Shown here in pieces: positions 9,119-19,707 of a DNA stretch of 64,000 bases (the first letter of the stretch is position 1; every line of letters begins with the position of its first letter). The position numbers and the translations under genes were made by a program. This DNA is from Lactobacillaceae bacterium AF64-9pH9TA. GTDB lineage: Bacteria; Bacillota; Bacilli; Lactobacillales; Lactobacillaceae. Under the pieces are notes generated by a model. It saw nothing but the letters and a program-made list of their open reading frames with translations. It ran no database searches and was not told the origin of the DNA. Location of the stretch: NCBI GenBank assembly GCA_027681045.1, contig JAQDCK010000002.1, positions 62,001-126,000 of the forward strand. Direction: 5' to 3'.

Positions 9119-10051
9119 ATGACCAAAGAAGTTGACGTAGTAATCATTGGTGCCGGTCCAGCCGGCATGACGGCAGCAGTTTACGCGGCCCGGGCCAACC
9201 TGAAGACGGTCCTCTTAGACCGGGGGATTTACGGGGGGCAGATGAACAACACTGCCGACATCGACAATTACCCGGGCTTTGTGGAAGTTCAGGGGCCGGA
9301 ACTGGGCGAAAAGATGTACCAGACCGTGCAAAATGCCGGGGCCAGCTATGAATATGGCGACGTACAGGCCGTCAAGCTGGAAGGCGACTACAAGCGGGTG
9401 ATTACTGACAGCGAGGAATATCTGGCTCCAGCCGTGATCATCGCGACTGGATCAGAGCACAAGCACTTGAACGTGCCGGGAGAGGAAACTTATTCCGGCC
9501 ATGGTGTTTCTTACTGCGCCGTCTGCGATGCAGCTTTCTTCAGAGATGAAGACGTGACGGTGATCGGCGGGGGAGACTCGGCCATCCAGGAAGGGCTCTA
9601 CCTGGCTCAGTCAGCCAAGTCAGTCACGGTCGTTCACAGAAGAGACCAGCTGCGGGCCAAGCCTGAACTGCAGGAGAAGGCCTTCAAGCACCCGAAGATC
9701 AAGTTTGTTTGGAACGCCTTGACTGAAGAAATCGTCGGCGAAGACGGCAAGGTCAGCGGGATCCGTTACAAGGACAAGGTTAGCGGGGAAGAAAAGGAAT
9801 TTGCTACCAAGGGCGTCTTTATTTACGTTGGCGTTTTGCCAGTGACTAAGGCCCTGGATGGCCTGGACATCCTGGATGAAAACGGCTGGATTCCTACTGA
9901 CGAATTGATGCAGACCCGGCAGGAAGGGATCTTCGCGGCCGGCGACGTGCGGCCAAAGGACCTGCGCCAGGTAACGACCGCCGTGGGCGAAGGCAGCGTG
10001 GCCGGGCAGGAAGCTTACAACTACCTGCAAGCCAAGGGATTTTTGAAATAG
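9119..10051 (+). CDS. trxB: Thioredoxin reductase (NADPH)
   Basis: 310-residue flavoenzyme that reduces thioredoxin with NADPH and so supports oxidative-stress defence. The FAD-binding motif is IIGAGPAGMTAAVYAARA at the N-terminus, the redox-active CAVCD near residue 135, the NADPH motif VIGGGDSA, and the C-terminal FAD block IFAAGDVR. I chose ATG 9119 because AAGGAGG (9106-9112) is correctly spaced; the in-frame GTG at 9101 would place the ribosome binding site inside the gene. It is a single-gene unit with its own promoter and terminator. Confidence 0.95.
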   Translation: MTKEVDVVIIGAGPAGMTAAVYAARANLKTVLLDRGIYGGQMNNTADIDNYPGFVEVQGPELGEKMYQTVQNAGASYEYGDVQAVKLEGDYKRVITDSEEYLAPAVIIATGSEHKHLNVPGEETYSGHGVSYCAVCDAAFFRDEDVTVIGGGDSAIQEGLYLAQSAKSVTVVHRRDQLRAKPELQEKAFKHPKIKFVWNALTEEIVGEDGKVSGIRYKDKVSGEEKEFATKGVFIYVGVLPVTKALDGLDILDENGWIPTDELMQTRQEGIFAAGDVRPKDLRQVTTAVGEGSVAGQEAYNYLQAKGFLK

Positions 10052-10059
10052 ATATTAAA

Positions 10060-10089
10060 AGCAGCAGACAAGTGGTCTGCTGTTTTTTC
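10060..10089 (+). terminator. Intrinsic terminator after trxB
   Basis: Eight-bp stem CAGCAGAC / GTCTGCTG (10062-10069 with 10075-10082), loop AAGTG, then a T run. Confidence 0.85.
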
Positions 10090-10102
10090 TTTGAGCAAAA
10101 TA

Positions 10103-10132
10103 TTGTTAGAATCTATGTTCGGGTAGTAAAAT
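10103..10132 (+). promoter_or_regulatory. uvrBA promoter with candidate LexA operator
   Basis: TTGTTA (10103-10108) and TAAAAT (10127-10132) with 18-bp spacing. On the minus strand the spacer reads CGAACATAGATTCT (10108-10121), 11 of 14 matches to the Gram-positive SOS box CGAACATATGTTCG. Placement between -35 and -10 is right for LexA repression of an excision-repair operon. The second half-site is imperfect, so the operator call is tentative. Confidence 0.5.
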
Positions 10133-10171
10133 AGATTACGACTGATTATTGCAAGTTTAAGGGGGAAAAAA

Positions 10172-12214
10172 GTGATTAAGCGGCAAGACAATAACAAATT
10201 TGAACTCGTCTCACCATATAAGCCGGCCGGCGACCAGCAGCAGGCCATCGACCAGCTGACGGCCGGTTTTCAGGCCGGCGATAAAGAGCAGATCCTCAAG
10301 GGGGCAACGGGGACGGGGAAGACCTATACCATGGCCAATGTAATTGCCAAAATGAACAAGCCGACCCTGGTCATTACCCACAACAAGACCCTGGTTGGCC
10401 AGCTCTACAATGAATTTAAGGAATTTTTTCCGAACAACGCCGTGGAATACTTCGTTTCCTACTATGACTACTACCAGCCGGAAGCCTACGTGCCCCAGTC
10501 AGACACTTACATTGAAAAAGACGCCTCGATCAACGATGAAATCGACCAGCTGCGACACGCGGCCACCAGCGCCTTGATGTCCAGAAATGACGTCATCGTG
10601 GTGGCTTCCGTTTCCTGTATCTACGGCTTGGGTGACCCAAGAGAATACGCGGCCAGCGTGTTAAACGTCTATACTGGTCAGGAATACGAAAGAAACACCC
10701 TGCTCAGAGACCTGGTCAACATTCAGTACGACAGAAATGACATCGACTTCCAGCGGGGCCGCTTCCGGGTCCGGGGCGACGTCGTTGAGGTTTTCCCGGC
10801 CGGCTATTCTGACCGGGCCTACCGGATTGAATTTTTTGGCGACGAAATCGACCGGATTGTCGAAGTTGACCCCTTGACCGGGGAAGTGCACGGTGTCAGG
10901 GACAGCATCTCCCTTTTCCCGGCCACCCACTTCATGACCAATGAAGACCAGCTGGCCGGGGCTATCGACCGGATCAAGGCTGAGATGGACGACCAGGTCA
11001 AGAAGTTTGAAAAAGAAGGCAAGCTGCTGGAGGCAGAAAGAATCAAGCAGCGGACCACTTACGACTTGGAAATGCTGAGAGAAGTCGGCTACACCAATGG
11101 GATTGAAAACTACTCCCGGCAGATGGAAAACCGCAAAGCCGGTGAGCCGCCATACACCCTTTTGGACTTCTTCCCCAAGGATTCCTTAATTTTAATCGAC
11201 GAATCTCACGCCACCATGCCGGAAATCCGGGCCATGTACAACGGGGACAGAAACAGAAAGCAGACCTTGATTGACTATGGCTTCCGCCTGCCATCAGCCT
11301 TGGACAACCGGCCCCTGAAGCTGGAAGAATTTGAGCAGCATGTCAACCAGATTATGTATGTGTCAGCCACCCCGGGTGACTATGAATTAAACCGGACCAG
11401 CCGGATCGTGGAACAGGTCATCCGGCCGACCGGCCTTTTGGACCCGAAGATCGAGGTTCGGCCAATTGAAGGGCAGATCGACGACCTGGTTGCTGAAATC
11501 AATCTGCGGATTGAAAGAAAGGAACGGGTTTTTGTCACTACTTTGACCAAGAAGATGGCTGAAGACTTGACCGACTACTTGAAAGACCTGGGCATCAAGG
11601 TCCGCTACCTGCACTCGGACATTAAAACCCTGGAAAGAATGCAGATCATCCGGGACCTCCGCTTGGGCAAGTTTGACGTTTTGATCGGGATCAACCTGCT
11701 TAGGGAAGGGATCGACGTACCGGAAGTTTCCCTGGTGGCGATCTTGGACGCGGACAAGGAAGGCTTCCTGCGGGCCTACCGGCCGCTGATCCAGACCATG
11801 GGCCGGGCGGCCCGAAACGCCAATGGTGAAGTTATCATGTATGCTGACCGGATCACCGATTCCATGAAGCTGGCGATTGATGAAACGAATCGCCGCCGGG
11901 CCATCCAGATGAAGTACAATGAAGAGCATAGGATCGTGCCAAAGACCATTATCAAGCCGGTCCGGGACATGATCTCCGTGGTCAAGGCTGACAAGGAAGC
12001 TGAAAAGTCAGACTCCTTCGCCGACCTCAACTTCGACGAACTGACAGCCAAGCAGAAGAAGCAGATGATTACCAACTTGAAAGAGCAGATGCAAGACGCG
12101 GCCAAGCGCTTGGACTTTGAAAGTGCGGCTAACCTCCGCGACGCGATTATCGAATTGGAAGGCTCTGTAAGAAAACCGATTAAGAAGAAAGGCAAGGACT
12201 TCAATGGCAGATAG
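10172..12214 (+). CDS. uvrB: Excinuclease ABC subunit B
   Basis: 680 residues. UvrB verifies DNA damage handed over by UvrA and recruits UvrC for incision. Helicase motif I is GATGTGKT, the beta-hairpin that inserts between strands is [19 protein letters not shown] is motif III, and the C-terminal UVR domain ([18 protein letters not shown]) binds UvrC. The start is GTG 10172 with AAGGGGG upstream. The gene overlaps uvrA by 11 bp, giving a coupled uvrBA unit behind one promoter that may be SOS-controlled. Confidence 0.97.
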   Translation: MIKRQDNNKFELVSPYKPAGDQQQAIDQLTAGFQAGDKEQILKGATGTGKTYTMANVIAKMNKPTLVITHNKTLVGQLYNEFKEFFPNNAVEYFVSYYDYYQPEAYVPQSDTYIEKDASINDEIDQLRHAATSALMSRNDVIVVASVSCIYGLGDPREYAASVLNVYTGQEYERNTLLRDLVNIQYDRNDIDFQRGRFRVRGDVVEVFPAGYSDRAYRIEFFGDEIDRIVEVDPLTGEVHGVRDSISLFPATHFMTNEDQLAGAIDRIKAEMDDQVKKFEKEGKLLEAERIKQRTTYDLEMLREVGYTNGIENYSRQMENRKAGEPPYTLLDFFPKDSLILIDESHATMPEIRAMYNGDRNRKQTLIDYGFRLPSALDNRPLKLEEFEQHVNQIMYVSATPGDYELNRTSRIVEQVIRPTGLLDPKIEVRPIEGQIDDLVAEINLRIERKERVFVTTLTKKMAEDLTDYLKDLGIKVRYLHSDIKTLERMQIIRDLRLGKFDVLIGINLLREGIDVPEVSLVAILDADKEGFLRAYRPLIQTMGRAARNANGEVIMYADRITDSMKLAIDETNRRRAIQMKYNEEHRIVPKTIIKPVRDMISVVKADKEAEKSDSFADLNFDELTAKQKKQMITNLKEQMQDAAKRLDFESAANLRDAIIELEGSVRKPIKKKGKDFNGR

Positions 12215-15062
12215 AAAGATTGTCATCCGCGGTGCCCGTGAGCACAATTTAAAAGACATCGACGTAACCATTCCTAAAGACCAGCTGGTCGTTATTACTG
12301 GCTTATCGGGTTCTGGCAAGAGCTCACTGGCTTTTGACACCCTGTACACTGAAGGCCGGCGCCGCTATGTGGAATCCCTGTCCAGCTATGCCCGCCAGTT
12401 TTTAGGGCAAATGGACAAGGCCGACGTCGACTCAATCGACGGCCTTAACCCGGCCATTTCCATCGACCAGAAGACGACCTCCCACAATCCCCGCTCAACG
12501 GTCGGTACGGTTACTGAAATCAACGACTACCTCCGCCTGCTTTGGGCCAGGGTCGGTCACCCTTACTGCCCAAACGACGGCACCTTGATCCAGCGGCAGT
12601 CGGTTGACCAGATGGTGACCCGGATCCTGGATTTGCCGGAAAGAAGCAAGATCCAGCTTTTGTCTCCGGTCATTCGGGGCAAGCGGGGCGAGCACAAGGA
12701 GGTTTTCGCCCGAATCCGCCGGGCCGGCTATGTCCGGGTGATCGTTGACGGTGAGCTGCACGACGCCAGTGAGGAATTTGCTTTAGAGAAAAACAAGCGT
12801 CATGACATCGAAATCGTGGTCGACCGTCTGGTCATCAAAGACGGGATCCGGTCCCGCCTCTTTGACTCGGCTGAAGCAGCCCTGCGCCTGTCTGAAGGCT
12901 ACATGGATGTTGACGTGATCGGGGGCGAGAAGCTTAGCTTTTCAGAATACTACGCCTGTCCTCTTTGCGGCTTTACAGTCGGGGAAATGGAGCCCCGCCT
13001 CTTCTCCTTCAACGCGCCTTTCGGGGCCTGCCCGGCCTGCGACGGCCTGGGGATGAAGCTGGCGGTTGACCCGGACTTAGTGGTCCCGGTCAAGGACAAG
13101 AGCTTGGCTGAAGGGGCCCTGGCTCCTTGGGCAGGGTCAAAGTACTACATGGGGATGTTGGAGCAGGCCTGCGCAGCTTTGAAGATCCCGATGGACAAGC
13201 CTTTTAAAAAGCTGACCAAGCGGCAAAGAGACATCATCTTAAATGGGTCTGATAAGGAAATCCACTTCCACCTGGAAGGGGACTTCGGGGTCAACGACAC
13301 CAAGCAGCCCTTTGAAGGGGTGATCAACAATGTCGACCGCCGCTATGCCAAGCCAATGTCCAAGTTCATGCAGGAAGTCATGGGCAAGTACATGACTGAA
13401 TTGCCTTGTGAGGTCTGCGGCGGCAAGCGGCTTAATGAGAAGGCCCTGGCCGTTAAGGTCAATGGCAAGAACCTGGCTGAAGCCAGCGACTTGTCAATCA
13501 AGGACTGCCTGGCCTTTTTCAAGGCAGTTGACCTAAGTGAGCAGGAAGCTGCTATCGCCAAGCCGATCCTAAAAGAAGTCTGCGACCGCTTGAATTTCCT
13601 GGTCAGCGTCGGCTTGGACTACTTGACCCTGTCCAGATCAGCCGGGACTTTATCCGGCGGGGAAGCCCAGCGGATCCGCCTGGCCACCCAGATCGGATCC
13701 AACCTGTCCGGGGTTATGTATGTCTTGGATGAACCGTCTATCGGCCTGCACCAGCGGGACAACGACCGCTTGATCGCTTCTTTGAAGCGGATGCGGGACC
13801 TGGGCAATTCCTTGATCGTCGTTGAACACGACGATGAAACTATGCGGGCAGCTGACTACTTGATCGACATGGGGCCAGGGGCCGGCAGCCAGGGCGGGGA
13901 GGTTATGGCGGCTGGAACGCCGGAAGAAGTCATGGCCAATCCGAAGTCTTTGACTGGCCAGTACCTGCGGGGAGAAAAGTTCATCCCGGTACCATTGAAG
14001 CGGCGCAAGGGCAGCGGCAAGAAGCTGAAGCTGACCGGGGCAGCGGAAAACAACCTGAAGAATATCAGCGTCGAATTCCCTTTGAGTGAATTCGTGGTCG
14101 TTACCGGGGTTTCCGGGTCCGGCAAGTCCACCCTGGTCAACCAGATTTTAAAGCGGGTCCTGGCCCAGAAGCTCAACCACAATTCCGCCAAGCCGGGCAA
14201 GTATGACAAGCTGACCGGCTGGAAGAATATTGAAAAAGTGATCGACATCGACCAAAGCCCGATCGGCCGGACCCCGCGGAGCAACCCGGCGACCTACACC
14301 AGCGTCTTTGACGATATCCGGACCCTTTTTGCCCAGACCAATGAAGCCAAGATGCGCGGCTACACCAAGGCCCGCTTCTCCTTCAACGTCAAGGGCGGGC
14401 GTTGCGAAACCTGCCACGGGGACGGGATCCTCAAAATTGAAATGAACTTCCTGCCGGACGTCTACGTTCCTTGTGAAGTCTGCCATGGCCAGCGCTATAA
14501 TTCTGAAACTTTGGAAGTGACTTACCGGGAAAAGAATATTGCCCAGGTCCTGGACATGACGATCAGTGAAGCCTGCGACTTCTTCGTTAATATTCCCAAG
14601 ATCCACCGCAAGCTGCAGACCATCGTCGACGTTGGTCTAGGCTATGTCAAGCTGGGCCAGCCGGCCACCACTTTGTCCGGCGGGGAAGCCCAGCGGATGA
14701 AACTGGCCAGCGAACTGCAGAAGTTGTCGACTGGGAAGAACTTCTACATCCTGGATGAACCAACTACTGGCCTGCACACCGACGACATCAAGCGCCTTTT
14801 GGAGGTCCTCCAGCGCCTGGTGGACCAGGGCAACACGGTTTTGGTGATCGAACACAACCTGGACGTGATCAAGACGGCTGACTGGCTGATCGACCTGGGC
14901 CCTAACGGGGGCGAGCGGGGCGGCCAGGTGGTCTGCACGGGGACGCCGGAAGAAGTGGCAGACTGCCCAGAGTCCTGGACTGGCAAGTATCTCAAGCCGG
15001 TTTTGGATCGGGACAAGGCTTTGACTGAAAGCAGTCTTGCAAATAAAGAAAAAGAATCTTAA
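12204..15062 (+). CDS. uvrA: Excinuclease ABC subunit A
   Basis: 952-residue ABC-type ATPase that scans DNA for bulky lesions as a dimer. There are two nucleotide-binding domains, with Walker A motifs GLSGSGKSS and GVSGSGKST and ABC signatures [10 protein letters not shown] and [10 protein letters not shown]. Zinc-binding cysteine pairs are CPLC with CPAC, and CETC with CEVC. Full length for the family. It begins inside the last codons of uvrB. No clear terminator follows; the next gene begins 95 bp downstream. Confidence 0.97.
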   Translation: MADRKIVIRGAREHNLKDIDVTIPKDQLVVITGLSGSGKSSLAFDTLYTEGRRRYVESLSSYARQFLGQMDKADVDSIDGLNPAISIDQKTTSHNPRSTVGTVTEINDYLRLLWARVGHPYCPNDGTLIQRQSVDQMVTRILDLPERSKIQLLSPVIRGKRGEHKEVFARIRRAGYVRVIVDGELHDASEEFALEKNKRHDIEIVVDRLVIKDGIRSRLFDSAEAALRLSEGYMDVDVIGGEKLSFSEYYACPLCGFTVGEMEPRLFSFNAPFGACPACDGLGMKLAVDPDLVVPVKDKSLAEGALAPWAGSKYYMGMLEQACAALKIPMDKPFKKLTKRQRDIILNGSDKEIHFHLEGDFGVNDTKQPFEGVINNVDRRYAKPMSKFMQEVMGKYMTELPCEVCGGKRLNEKALAVKVNGKNLAEASDLSIKDCLAFFKAVDLSEQEAAIAKPILKEVCDRLNFLVSVGLDYLTLSRSAGTLSGGEAQRIRLATQIGSNLSGVMYVLDEPSIGLHQRDNDRLIASLKRMRDLGNSLIVVEHDDETMRAADYLIDMGPGAGSQGGEVMAAGTPEEVMANPKSLTGQYLRGEKFIPVPLKRRKGSGKKLKLTGAAENNLKNISVEFPLSEFVVVTGVSGSGKSTLVNQILKRVLAQKLNHNSAKPGKYDKLTGWKNIEKVIDIDQSPIGRTPRSNPATYTSVFDDIRTLFAQTNEAKMRGYTKARFSFNVKGGRCETCHGDGILKIEMNFLPDVYVPCEVCHGQRYNSETLEVTYREKNIAQVLDMTISEACDFFVNIPKIHRKLQTIVDVGLGYVKLGQPATTLSGGEAQRMKLASELQKLSTGKNFYILDEPTTGLHTDDIKRLLEVLQRLVDQGNTVLVIEHNLDVIKTADWLIDLGPNGGERGGQVVCTGTPEEVADCPESWTGKYLKPVLDRDKALTESSLANKEKES

Positions 15063-15157
15063 TCACGCCCTAAATCTTTTCTAGAAAATATTGTAAAATG
15101 AAAGCGGAAGCCAAATAATTGTCAGAATTTTTACTTCAGTGTGAAAGGATGATTTTT

Positions 15158-15700
15158 ATGTTTGATTCCGGCTATAACAAAAAACGCGGCTTTGACTGGG
15201 GCGTCTTCATCGCTGGGGTCATTTCCGTCGTTTTGAGCATTTTTCTCTTTGCCAACCCTGGCAAGGGCTTGCGGGGTCTGGTTATCATTCTGGCCGTCTT
15301 GTCGATCATGCAGGGGATCGCTTGGATTTCAATGTATGCCGGCTTTCACGGTATCTTTGGTCCGTCTTGGACGACCCTTTTATCGGGGATCTTTGACATT
15401 TTGATCGGGATCTTCTTCCTGTGGAATAACAAGGTCGGGGTATACACGATCGCGATCGTGGTGGCCACCTGGTTCATCGTTGACTCGGTGATCGGCATCG
15501 TCTTTGCCTGGCACCTGCGTTTCTTTGAGACCGGCTGGTATTTCTTCTTCAACCTGCTCTTGAACATCCTGGGTCTGGTTGTTGGGGTTATGCTTCTGTT
15601 CAGACCGGTTATCGCGGGGATGAGCACGGTCTACTTGATCGCGATCTACCTGATGGTCTTCGGGATCAATGAGATTTCTTTGGCCTTTATGCACCGTTAA
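15158..15700 (+). CDS. DUF308/HdeD-family membrane protein
   Basis: 180 residues with about six hydrophobic helices and very little soluble sequence, resembling the DUF308 (HdeD) family of small six-helix proteins. HdeD is linked to acid resistance in enterobacteria; whether that applies here is unknown. I chose ATG 15158 (MFDSGYNKKRGFDWG) because AAAGGA ends 9 nt upstream. An upstream in-frame TTG at 15119 would add a non-conserved hydrophilic tail. It is monocistronic, ending at a long terminator (15708-15753). Confidence 0.75.
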   Translation: MFDSGYNKKRGFDWGVFIAGVISVVLSIFLFANPGKGLRGLVIILAVLSIMQGIAWISMYAGFHGIFGPSWTTLLSGIFDILIGIFFLWNNKVGVYTIAIVVATWFIVDSVIGIVFAWHLRFFETGWYFFFNLLLNILGLVVGVMLLFRPVIAGMSTVYLIAIYLMVFGINEISLAFMHR

Positions 15701-15707
15701 GCATTTT

Positions 15708-15753
15708 AAACTGCCGATACTTAACAGATTGTTTAAGTGTTGGTAGTTTTTTT
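15708..15753 (+). terminator. Long intrinsic terminator
   Basis: Arms at 15708-15724 and about 15732-15749 pair over ~17 bp, with three G-T wobbles (AAACTGCC... against ...GGTAGTTT), followed by a T run. Confidence 0.7.
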
Positions 15754-15820
15754 GATGGTAAAATGAAAGTAAGCAGTAAAAAAGTGTAAGGAAAAAGCAA
15801 AAGTAGGGAGGCAAGAGAAA

Positions 15821-16624
15821 ATGGAGAAAAAGATTTATATTTCCTGCGACATGGAGGGCTGCGCCGGCGTCACCAGCTGGGAGCAGACCCATTATGGCCA
15901 CAAGGGCTATGACCTGGCTTTAAAAGAGATGACCCGGGAAACCGTGGCCGCGGTCAAGGCCTGTCAGCAGGCCGGCTACCAGGTGACCGTCAAAGACGGG
16001 CATGAGGACGGGATCAACCTGGATCCGGCCCTGTTGCCGGCGGGCACGGAACTGATCCAGGGCTGGGACTCTTCCCCAGAAGAAATGATGGCGGGAATTT
16101 CCGCCGGCTATGCCGGGGCAATCCATATCGGCAGCCACTCTCCGGCCGGCTCCAGCGAAACGCCTTTGGACCATACGGTGGAACATGGCTGGTATTCCTG
16201 GGTCAAGCTGAACGGGGAATTGGCCTCGGAATTTACCTTCAACAGCCTCTGCGCGGCCCAGTACGGGGTACCCTCACTTTTCCTGGCCGGGGATGCCGGA
16301 ATTTGCCGACGGGCTGAGGACTTTTGCCCGGGCATCGTGACCTGCGCCACTAAAAAAGGGGTGGGCAACGCGACTGTCAATAAGAGCCCCCAGGAAGTTG
16401 CAGCGGGCATCACGGCCGGGATCAAGGCAGCCTTGGCGGGGCCAGGTGGTCTGCCGCTTTTAGCTGACGAATACCTGCTGGAATTCTGCTTTTCTTCAGC
16501 AGGCCGGGCCAGAGCCGCTTCTTTTTACCCGGGAGCTGAGCGAGCCGGCGAGCGGATCGTTTCCTACCGGGCCAAGAGCATTATGGAACTCTTGACGGCG
16601 AAAATGTTCATGACGGAAATCTGA
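15821..16624 (+). CDS. M55-family D-aminopeptidase (DppA-like)
   Basis: 267 residues, similar to DppA, a zinc D-aminopeptidase that forms a decameric ring and cleaves D-Ala from D-amino-acid peptides. The N-terminal metal site YISCDMEGCAGVTSWEQ carries the DxEG motif, VKDGHEDG fits the next ligand region, and IGSHSPAG corresponds to the conserved GxH block. The ribosome binding site is AGGGAGGCAAGAGAA before ATG 15821. The next gene, another possible D-aminopeptidase, starts 8 bp downstream, which suggests a two-gene unit for using or recycling D-Ala-containing peptides. The substrate is inferred from family only. Confidence 0.8.
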   Translation: MEKKIYISCDMEGCAGVTSWEQTHYGHKGYDLALKEMTRETVAAVKACQQAGYQVTVKDGHEDGINLDPALLPAGTELIQGWDSSPEEMMAGISAGYAGAIHIGSHSPAGSSETPLDHTVEHGWYSWVKLNGELASEFTFNSLCAAQYGVPSLFLAGDAGICRRAEDFCPGIVTCATKKGVGNATVNKSPQEVAAGITAGIKAALAGPGGLPLLADEYLLEFCFSSAGRARAASFYPGAERAGERIVSYRAKSIMELLTAKMFMTEI

Positions 16625-16632
16625 GGTGGAAG

Positions 16633-17691
16633 ATGGGCTTAAAAAGAGAACTGTTTTTGCCCCGGGCTTATCAAACCGGAGAGAAAAACGACATAACCGA
16701 TGTTCCGGGGGTTAAGGTGGGCCAGGTGACCCTGCGAAAGGGCGGGGTGAATACCGGCGTCACGGCAATCTTGCCCGGGAGTGATATTTTTAAGCAAAAA
16801 ATGCTGGCCAGCGGCCAGGTCATCAACGGCTTTGGCAAAACTACTGGCCTGGTTCAAGTGAGTGAGCTGGGTACTTTGGAAACTCCGATTCTCATGACCA
16901 ACACCCTGGCCGTGGGGACCTGCTGGACGGCCTTGACCCGCTACATGCTGGACCGGAACCCGGAGATTGGCCTCACAACCGGGACGGTTAACCCGGTCGT
17001 GATGGAGTGTAATGACGGGGATTTGAATGATATCAGGTCCCTGCCGGTTAAAGAGAGCGATGCTCTGACGGCTTTAGCTTTAGCTGAGGGTAATCCACCC
17101 CTGCTGGAAGGTAATGTCGGTGCCGGAACCGGGATGCGCTGTTTAGGCTTTAAGGGCGGCATCGGGTCAGCTTCACGGCTTTTGGAACTGGGCGGGAAAA
17201 AATATCACGTGGCCAGCCTGGTCTGCGCCAACTTCGGGGCTTTTGGCAAATTGCGGGCCGGCGGCCACCTTTTGGGTCAGGAATTAAAAGCCGCCGTTTT
17301 GGCCCGGGCGAAAGCAGAAAATAACCAGCTTTATGCTCGCTATCAAAAAGACCAGGGGTCAATCGTGATGGTGATCGCTACCGACCTGCCCCTTTCCAGC
17401 CGGCAACTAGGCCGCCTGGCCCGCCGGAGCGCGGTTGGCTTAGCCAGAACCGGGTCGTATATCGGCGATGGTTCTGGCGACATTGCCCTGGCTTTTTCCA
17501 CGGCGCAAAGGGTCAGCCATTTCGCCAAAGAAGCGGAAAGCTTTAGCTTTTTGCCGGACAGCCAGCTGGACCCGGTCTTTGAAGCCGGGGCGGAGACAAT
17601 CGAAGAAGCGGTCTTGAGCGCCCTGGTCCACGCTGAGACCTTGACCGGTTTTCAAGGAAGAAGGGTCTACGGCTTAGGGGATTTTTTATAA
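16633..17691 (+). CDS. P1-family (DmpA/S58) aminopeptidase
   Basis: 352 residues, resembling the DmpA / beta-peptidyl aminopeptidase family of self-cleaving N-terminal nucleophile hydrolases. Characteristic stretches are ITDVPGVKVGQ near the N-terminus, MECNDGDLNDIR, and EGNVGAGTGMRC followed by FKGGIGSASR. The Gly-Ser in GGIGSAS is the expected autocleavage site, the Ser becoming the nucleophile of the beta subunit. DmpA enzymes release N-terminal D- or L-residues or beta-amino acids; the specificity here cannot be read from sequence. It is 8 bp after the M55 gene with GAGGTGGAAG upstream, so the two are almost certainly cotranscribed. Confidence 0.8.
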   Translation: MGLKRELFLPRAYQTGEKNDITDVPGVKVGQVTLRKGGVNTGVTAILPGSDIFKQKMLASGQVINGFGKTTGLVQVSELGTLETPILMTNTLAVGTCWTALTRYMLDRNPEIGLTTGTVNPVVMECNDGDLNDIRSLPVKESDALTALALAEGNPPLLEGNVGAGTGMRCLGFKGGIGSASRLLELGGKKYHVASLVCANFGAFGKLRAGGHLLGQELKAAVLARAKAENNQLYARYQKDQGSIVMVIATDLPLSSRQLGRLARRSAVGLARTGSYIGDGSGDIALAFSTAQRVSHFAKEAESFSFLPDSQLDPVFEAGAETIEEAVLSALVHAETLTGFQGRRVYGLGDFL

Positions 17692-17729
17692 AAATAGTGG
17701 AGAATAGGAATGCGGCTAGGGCGAAATGA

Positions 17730-17758
17730 TTGCCAAGACGCGGAACGCCCGGTATGAT
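17730..17758 (+). promoter_or_regulatory. rapZ-yvcK-whiA promoter
   Basis: TTGCCA (17730-17735) and TATGAT (17753-17758) with the ideal 17-bp spacing, about 35 nt before the rapZ ATG. Confidence 0.65.
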
Positions 17759-17792
17759 AGAGTTTAACGTTTTATGGGAGCAATACGGAATC

Positions 17793-18671
17793 ATGCATGA
17801 AAAATACAAGAAACAGCTGTTGATTTTGACGGGGATGAGCGGGGCCGGCAAGACGGTCGCCGCCCACTCATTAGAAGACATTGGCTACTTCGTGGTCGAC
17901 AACCTGCCCCCAGAATTGCTGGGCAATTTCTGGGACTTGATGAACACTTCGGAAGACTTTGAAAAGGTTGCTGTGGTGATCGACCTTAGGGTTAAGTCCT
18001 TCTACAAGGACCTGATCGACGAAATCAACTCCCTGGAAGACAGCGGCCAGACCCAGGCCACGATTGTCTTTTTGGAAGCGTCTGACGATACCCTGGTGGC
18101 CCGTTACAAGGAAACCCGCCGCCTGCCGCCTTTGGCGGAAAACGGCCGCCTTTTGGATGGGATCCGGGATGAACGCCGCCTTTTGACTCCGGTGAGAAAC
18201 CGGTCTAACTACATTTTGGACACCTCCAAGATGACGACGAAGGAATTGAAGCAGAAGCTGCAGAGCAAATTTGGGGAACTCCACAAGCCAAAATTCGGTA
18301 TTGAGGTCATGTCCTTCGGCTTTAAGTACGGGATGCCAATCGATGCCGACATCGTCATGGATGTCCGCTTTTTGCCTAATCCCTTCTACATTCCGGAACT
18401 GCGTCCCTTTACGGGGCTGGACAAGCGGGTCTTCAACTATGTCATGGACAAGGATGAAACCAAGGTCTTCTATGACAAGCTACTGGACCTCTTGTTAACA
18501 GCAATTCCCGGCTACATTGACGAAGGCAAGGAAAAACTGACGATTGCCATCGGCTGCACGGGCGGTCAGCACCGCAGCGTTTCGATTGCCCAGCAGCTGG
18601 CGCGCGACTTGTCTGAAAAATATCCGGTTGACATTACCCACCGAGAAATCAGCCGTTATCTCAGAAAGTAG
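17793..18671 (+). CDS. rapZ: RapZ/YvcJ nucleotide-binding regulator
   Basis: 292 residues. P-loop NTP-binding protein; in E. coli it guides RNase E to the GlmZ small RNA and so tunes glucosamine-6-phosphate synthesis, and in B. subtilis YvcJ affects competence. Walker A is TGMSGAGKT, VVDNLPPELL follows, and the conserved C-terminal CTGGQHRSVSIA block is present. Start ATG 17793 (MHEKYKKQLL) matches the family N-terminus and lies downstream of the mapped -10; in-frame starts further upstream fall before or in the promoter. It is 9 bp ahead of yvcK in the conserved rapZ-yvcK-whiA order. Confidence 0.93.
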   Translation: MHEKYKKQLLILTGMSGAGKTVAAHSLEDIGYFVVDNLPPELLGNFWDLMNTSEDFEKVAVVIDLRVKSFYKDLIDEINSLEDSGQTQATIVFLEASDDTLVARYKETRRLPPLAENGRLLDGIRDERRLLTPVRNRSNYILDTSKMTTKELKQKLQSKFGELHKPKFGIEVMSFGFKYGMPIDADIVMDVRFLPNPFYIPELRPFTGLDKRVFNYVMDKDETKVFYDKLLDLLLTAIPGYIDEGKEKLTIAIGCTGGQHRSVSIAQQLARDLSEKYPVDITHREISRYLRK

Positions 18672-18680
18672 GAATTCAGC

Positions 18681-19700
18681 ATGTCAATTGGCGAAAACAA
18701 GATCATCCGCATCATCAAGCGCCGCCGGCCCCGGGTGGTCGTCATCGGCGGGGGGACCGGCCTGCCGGTCATTTTGCAGGCCTTGAAAAAGCAGGACGCG
18801 GAGATCACGGCGATCGTGACCGTCTCTGACGACGGCGGTTCATCCGGGATCATCCGCAACTACATCAACGTCGTTCCCCCGGGCGACATCCGCAATGTAC
18901 TGGTTTCCTTGAGCGACCTCTCGCAAGAAAAAAAGCAGATCTTCCAGTACCGCTTTGAATCAAAGGACTCCTTTTTCTCCGGCCACGCCATTGGCAACTT
19001 GATCATCGCGGCCTTAAGCGAGATGCAGGGGAATATTTTTGACGCTGTCCAGACCTTATCAGCCATGATGGAGGTCGATGGTCACATTTATCCTTCGGCT
19101 AACGAACCCTTGACCTTGAACGCAGAATTCATGGACGGCAGCCAGAGCAGCGGGGAAGTGGAAATTACCAGCCAGCACAAGCAGATCAAGCGGGTCTGGG
19201 TAACAGCTGATGACGGTGAGCCGGCAGCTCCCAGTCCGGTGATCGCGGCCATTATGCAGGCCGATGCTATTGTCCTGGGGCCGGGGTCCTTGTTTACCTC
19301 GATTCTGCCGAACTTGATGATCCCGAATGTTGGCCAGGCAGTCCGGGAGACTAAGGCTGAAGTGGTTTACGTCTGCAACATCATGACCCAGGCCGGGGAA
19401 ACGGTGGGCTTAAGCGATGCCGACCACGTCCGGGTCATCAACCAGCACCTGGGCGGCAATTATATCGACACCGCCCTGGTCAACGGGGCCCAGATCGACA
19501 TGACCAAGTTCCATCCGGAAGACTATGATGAGTATTTAAAGCCAGTAGCCAACGACTTTGCCGGCCTGCAGGAACAGAACTGCCGGGTGATTACGAACGA
19601 CTTTATCGACCAGAGAAGCGGCCTGGTCTTCCATGATGGCGACAAGGTGGCCAGGGAAATCATTGACCTGGCCCTGCAGGAAATGTTTAAGAGAAAGTAG
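18681..19700 (+). CDS. yvcK: YvcK/GlmR gluconeogenesis factor
   Basis: 339 residues, CofD-like fold. In B. subtilis and Listeria this protein binds UDP-GlcNAc and stimulates GlmS, keeping carbon flowing to peptidoglycan on non-glycolytic sources. Conserved motifs are [10 protein letters not shown] near residue 20 and [12 protein letters not shown] around residue 50, with [15 protein letters not shown] later on. The start follows TAGGAATTC after rapZ, and whiA is 7 bp downstream. glmM lies elsewhere in this window (42.7 kb), in the same pathway. Confidence 0.93.
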   Translation: MSIGENKIIRIIKRRRPRVVVIGGGTGLPVILQALKKQDAEITAIVTVSDDGGSSGIIRNYINVVPPGDIRNVLVSLSDLSQEKKQIFQYRFESKDSFFSGHAIGNLIIAALSEMQGNIFDAVQTLSAMMEVDGHIYPSANEPLTLNAEFMDGSQSSGEVEITSQHKQIKRVWVTADDGEPAAPSPVIAAIMQADAIVLGPGSLFTSILPNLMIPNVGQAVRETKAEVVYVCNIMTQAGETVGLSDADHVRVINQHLGGNYIDTALVNGAQIDMTKFHPEDYDEYLKPVANDFAGLQEQNCRVITNDFIDQRSGLVFHDGDKVAREIIDLALQEMFKRK

Positions 19701-19707
19701 GAAGTTA

